Under the pieces are notes generated by a model that ran no database searches, was not told the origin of the DNA, and saw only the letters and a list, made by a program, of their open reading frames with translations. From Carboxylicivirga linearis (lineage in GTDB: Bacteria; Bacteroidota; Bacteroidia; Bacteroidales; Marinilabiliaceae): a stretch of 64,000 bases of DNA. The stretch lies in assembly GCF_018271995.1 (NCBI RefSeq), contig NZ_JAGUCO010000003.1, forward strand, positions 248,001-312,000, read 5' to 3'. Numbering within the stretch: the first letter of the stretch is position 1; every line of letters begins with the position of its first letter. Positions 62,611 to 64,000 of the stretch are shown one piece after another. A program made the translations under genes and the position numbers.

Positions 62611-64000
62611 ATGAGACAATTGGGAGCAGGAGGACTAGGTAAGTCTATTCAAAGAAAAGTTATTATTGGTTTTGGTATCATTATCATGATTCTTTTTCTG
62701 GTTTCATTTATGAGTATCAATGGTATTCATCAATTGTCGCATGTGGTTTCTAATACAGAGGTGGTGAATCGCTTGCAGGATCAAATTTCCGATTTAAGAT
62801 TAAATGAAAAGCGAGTTCTTATCTCAGGTAATTCTTCCCTTAAAATTAGAGTTGATACTATTTCCCGTAATATCACCAACCTTCTAAAGGAAATTAATCA
62901 GTCTGACATAAATGATGAAACCAAAAGTGAGTTGGAACCTTTTGCCGAATTGGTAAGTGAATTCAATAAGAATTTTAGTTTGTATGTTTCACTACACGAA
63001 TTGTTGGATACAACAGATGATCAGAATGACTCATTATTTAAAAGTATTGAAACAATAGAAATCAATCAATTCGAAACAATTGGGAAATGGTTTCGGCCGG
63101 GATCAGAGAAATATAATAGTGTTACTCGAGAGTTTAATGATATACATTCAAATTTAATTTCCATCCGGGTTATTCAAACCCGAATACAGAATAGGTTAAT
63201 TCAAGGCGGTGAGCGCGATACCCTTAATGTTCGCTTTGATAGGACCTTAAAAAAGTCATTCGAGATTGAAAACATTGTTAATAATGCAGAGGTTCGTGAG
63301 TTTATGAGTGACTTCCGAAATGTTTTTAGAGCCTATGAACAAACAACCATACAAATTCTCAATCTAAGTGAAAACATCAATACAGCCCAACGCGGTTTAA
63401 TCAGTGCCGGAAGCGAAATGCAGAAACGCTCTAAAAAAGCATCTCTATTACAAAGTAAGCAACTAACTAAGTGGGGCGATTTAAGTATGAACTTCCTGAT
63501 TATATTGGTAGTTGTTGCTATACTCGGAGCAGGCTTTGTACTGGCATTTTTTATATATACCATTACTTCTGATGAAAGAAAAAGGAAAGATATTGAAGGG
63601 GCAATTGAAGATAATCGTCGTTTGCTTGATGATATCATCAATAACAGTAAAGCTCTCATTTTTGTAAAAGATTTAGAAGGAAGGTACACATTGGTAAATC
63701 AAAACTGGTGTGAAGAAGTAGGGGTGACCGAATCGGAGGTGATCGGTAAACAGGCAGATAAGTTTTTTGATGCTGAGGTAGTTGAGCATTGGAATGAAGT
63801 TGATGAACAGGTGATAAAATCAGGTGTTGCTGTTCACTTCGAAGAAGGTATGGAATTAAAAAAAGGCAGAAGGTATTTTCTGTCTAATAAGTTCCCAATA
63901 AGAAATACAGAGGGCGAAATAACTGCAATTTGCAGTATATCAACTGATATTACTGAGTTAAACGAAGCTTTGCGCGACCTGGAAAGAAGTCGTGAGAATT
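62611..64000 (+). CDS. PAS-containing membrane sensor kinase (3' cut by window edge)
   Basis: About 463 residues are present, reading through to the right edge. A first membrane helix lies at about 17-36 (VIIGFGIIIMILFLVSFM). A helical periplasmic sensor region follows to about 285. A second helix sits at about 293-315 (FLIILVVVAILGAGFVLAFFI). A PAS domain comes next (about 330-445; LLDDIINNSKALIFVKDLEGRYTLVNQNWCEEVGV and FPIRNTEGEITAICSISTDITE, read in part). The kinase core, DHp and HATPase, is expected beyond the edge but is not seen, so another output domain is possible. The ATG at 62611 is the first in frame. Confidence 0.8.
   Translation, partial: MRQLGAGGLGKSIQRKVIIGFGIIIMILFLVSFMSINGIHQLSHVVSNTEVVNRLQDQISDLRLNEKRVLISGNSSLKIRVDTISRNITNLLKEINQSDINDETKSELEPFAELVSEFNKNFSLYVSLHELLDTTDDQNDSLFKSIETIEINQFETIGKWFRPGSEKYNSVTREFNDIHSNLISIRVIQTRIQNRLIQGGERDTLNVRFDRTLKKSFEIENIVNNAEVREFMSDFRNVFRAYEQTTIQILNLSENINTAQRGLISAGSEMQKRSKKASLLQSKQLTKWGDLSMNFLIILVVVAILGAGFVLAFFIYTITSDERKRKDIEGAIEDNRRLLDDIINNSKALIFVKDLEGRYTLVNQNWCEEVGVTESEVIGKQADKFFDAEVVEHWNEVDEQVIKSGVAVHFEEGMELKKGRRYFLSNKFPIRNTEGEITAICSISTDITELNEALRDLERSREN

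Noticed and set aside
1-64000. tRNA, rRNA or riboswitch genes in the intergenic gaps
   Set aside because: I scanned the gaps by eye for cloverleaf ends and conserved rRNA blocks and saw none. A tRNAscan and Infernal run would be decisive.

Overview
The window is chromosomal DNA of a member of the Bacteroidota, most likely a marine Bacteroidales/Marinilabiliales-type bacterium (the order is inference). The phylum call rests on several things seen in the sequence. Genes lack purine-rich Shine-Dalgarno sites and often carry the Bacteroidota promoter (TTG, about 20 bp, TAnnTTTG). The families are typical of the phylum: DUF4294, DUF2851, DUF3127, PF14121 putative porin, PorP/SprF, a type B C-terminal secretion domain, MnmD and a membrane-anchored MutS-like ATPase. 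There are no rRNA, tRNA, CRISPR, prophage or intact insertion-sequence genes in view.

Layout. 1-9.5 kb: start of urocanate hydratase (hutU, cut by the left edge), a DUF4294 protein, an M16 zinc protease, a DUF2490 outer-membrane protein, an FAD-dependent NAD(P)H oxidoreductase, an arginine deiminase, sucC and a SpoU/TrmH rRNA/tRNA methylase. 9.6-18.8 kb, nearly all minus strand: an OmpA/TPR lipoprotein, deoxynucleoside kinase, a small CxxC membrane protein, pnp and rpsO, an LPP20-type lipoprotein, a K+ channel with RCK domain and a DUF2851 protein. 18.9-29.7 kb: a LolC/E-like permease, a NUDIX CoA pyrophosphatase overlapping an MltF-like transglycosylase tail to tail, a putative porin, the GTPases der and era, and a GH20 beta-hexosaminidase lipoprotein. 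29.8-37.1 kb is the repeat-rich part: four copies of a palindrome-bounded intergenic element and one dense GGCGAGCC inverted-repeat block lie around a MutS-like gene, two FKBP isomerases, an unrecognised gene, mnmD, a MATE exporter and dinB. 38.1-46.8 kb: an FMN-binding protein with a porin, an ArsC/Spx-like protein, an S37 peptidase, a secreted five-repeat 'WM' protein, a cyclophilin, a DUF3127 protein, a CE2-type esterase and an MFS transporter. 46.8-58.3 kb is one operon: a roughly 3000-residue repeat adhesin with a type B type IX secretion signal, then a PorP/SprF protein, then a TPR/PD40 lipoprotein-like protein. 58.4-64 kb: an unknown lipoprotein, rlmN, an FNR-like reductase, an SRPBCC/GyrI-like protein and the start of a PAS sensor kinase.

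The most interesting items are the adhesin/SprF operon with its internal six-module duplication and a third gene lacking the usual OmpA anchor, the dispersed palindromic element family flanking the mutS-like gene, the GGCGAGCC inverted-repeat block, the tryptophan-methionine repeat protein, and a dinB gene whose promoter implies a leaderless transcript. Most other genes are housekeeping functions. All homology statements come from recognising motifs and family patterns by eye; no database search was run.
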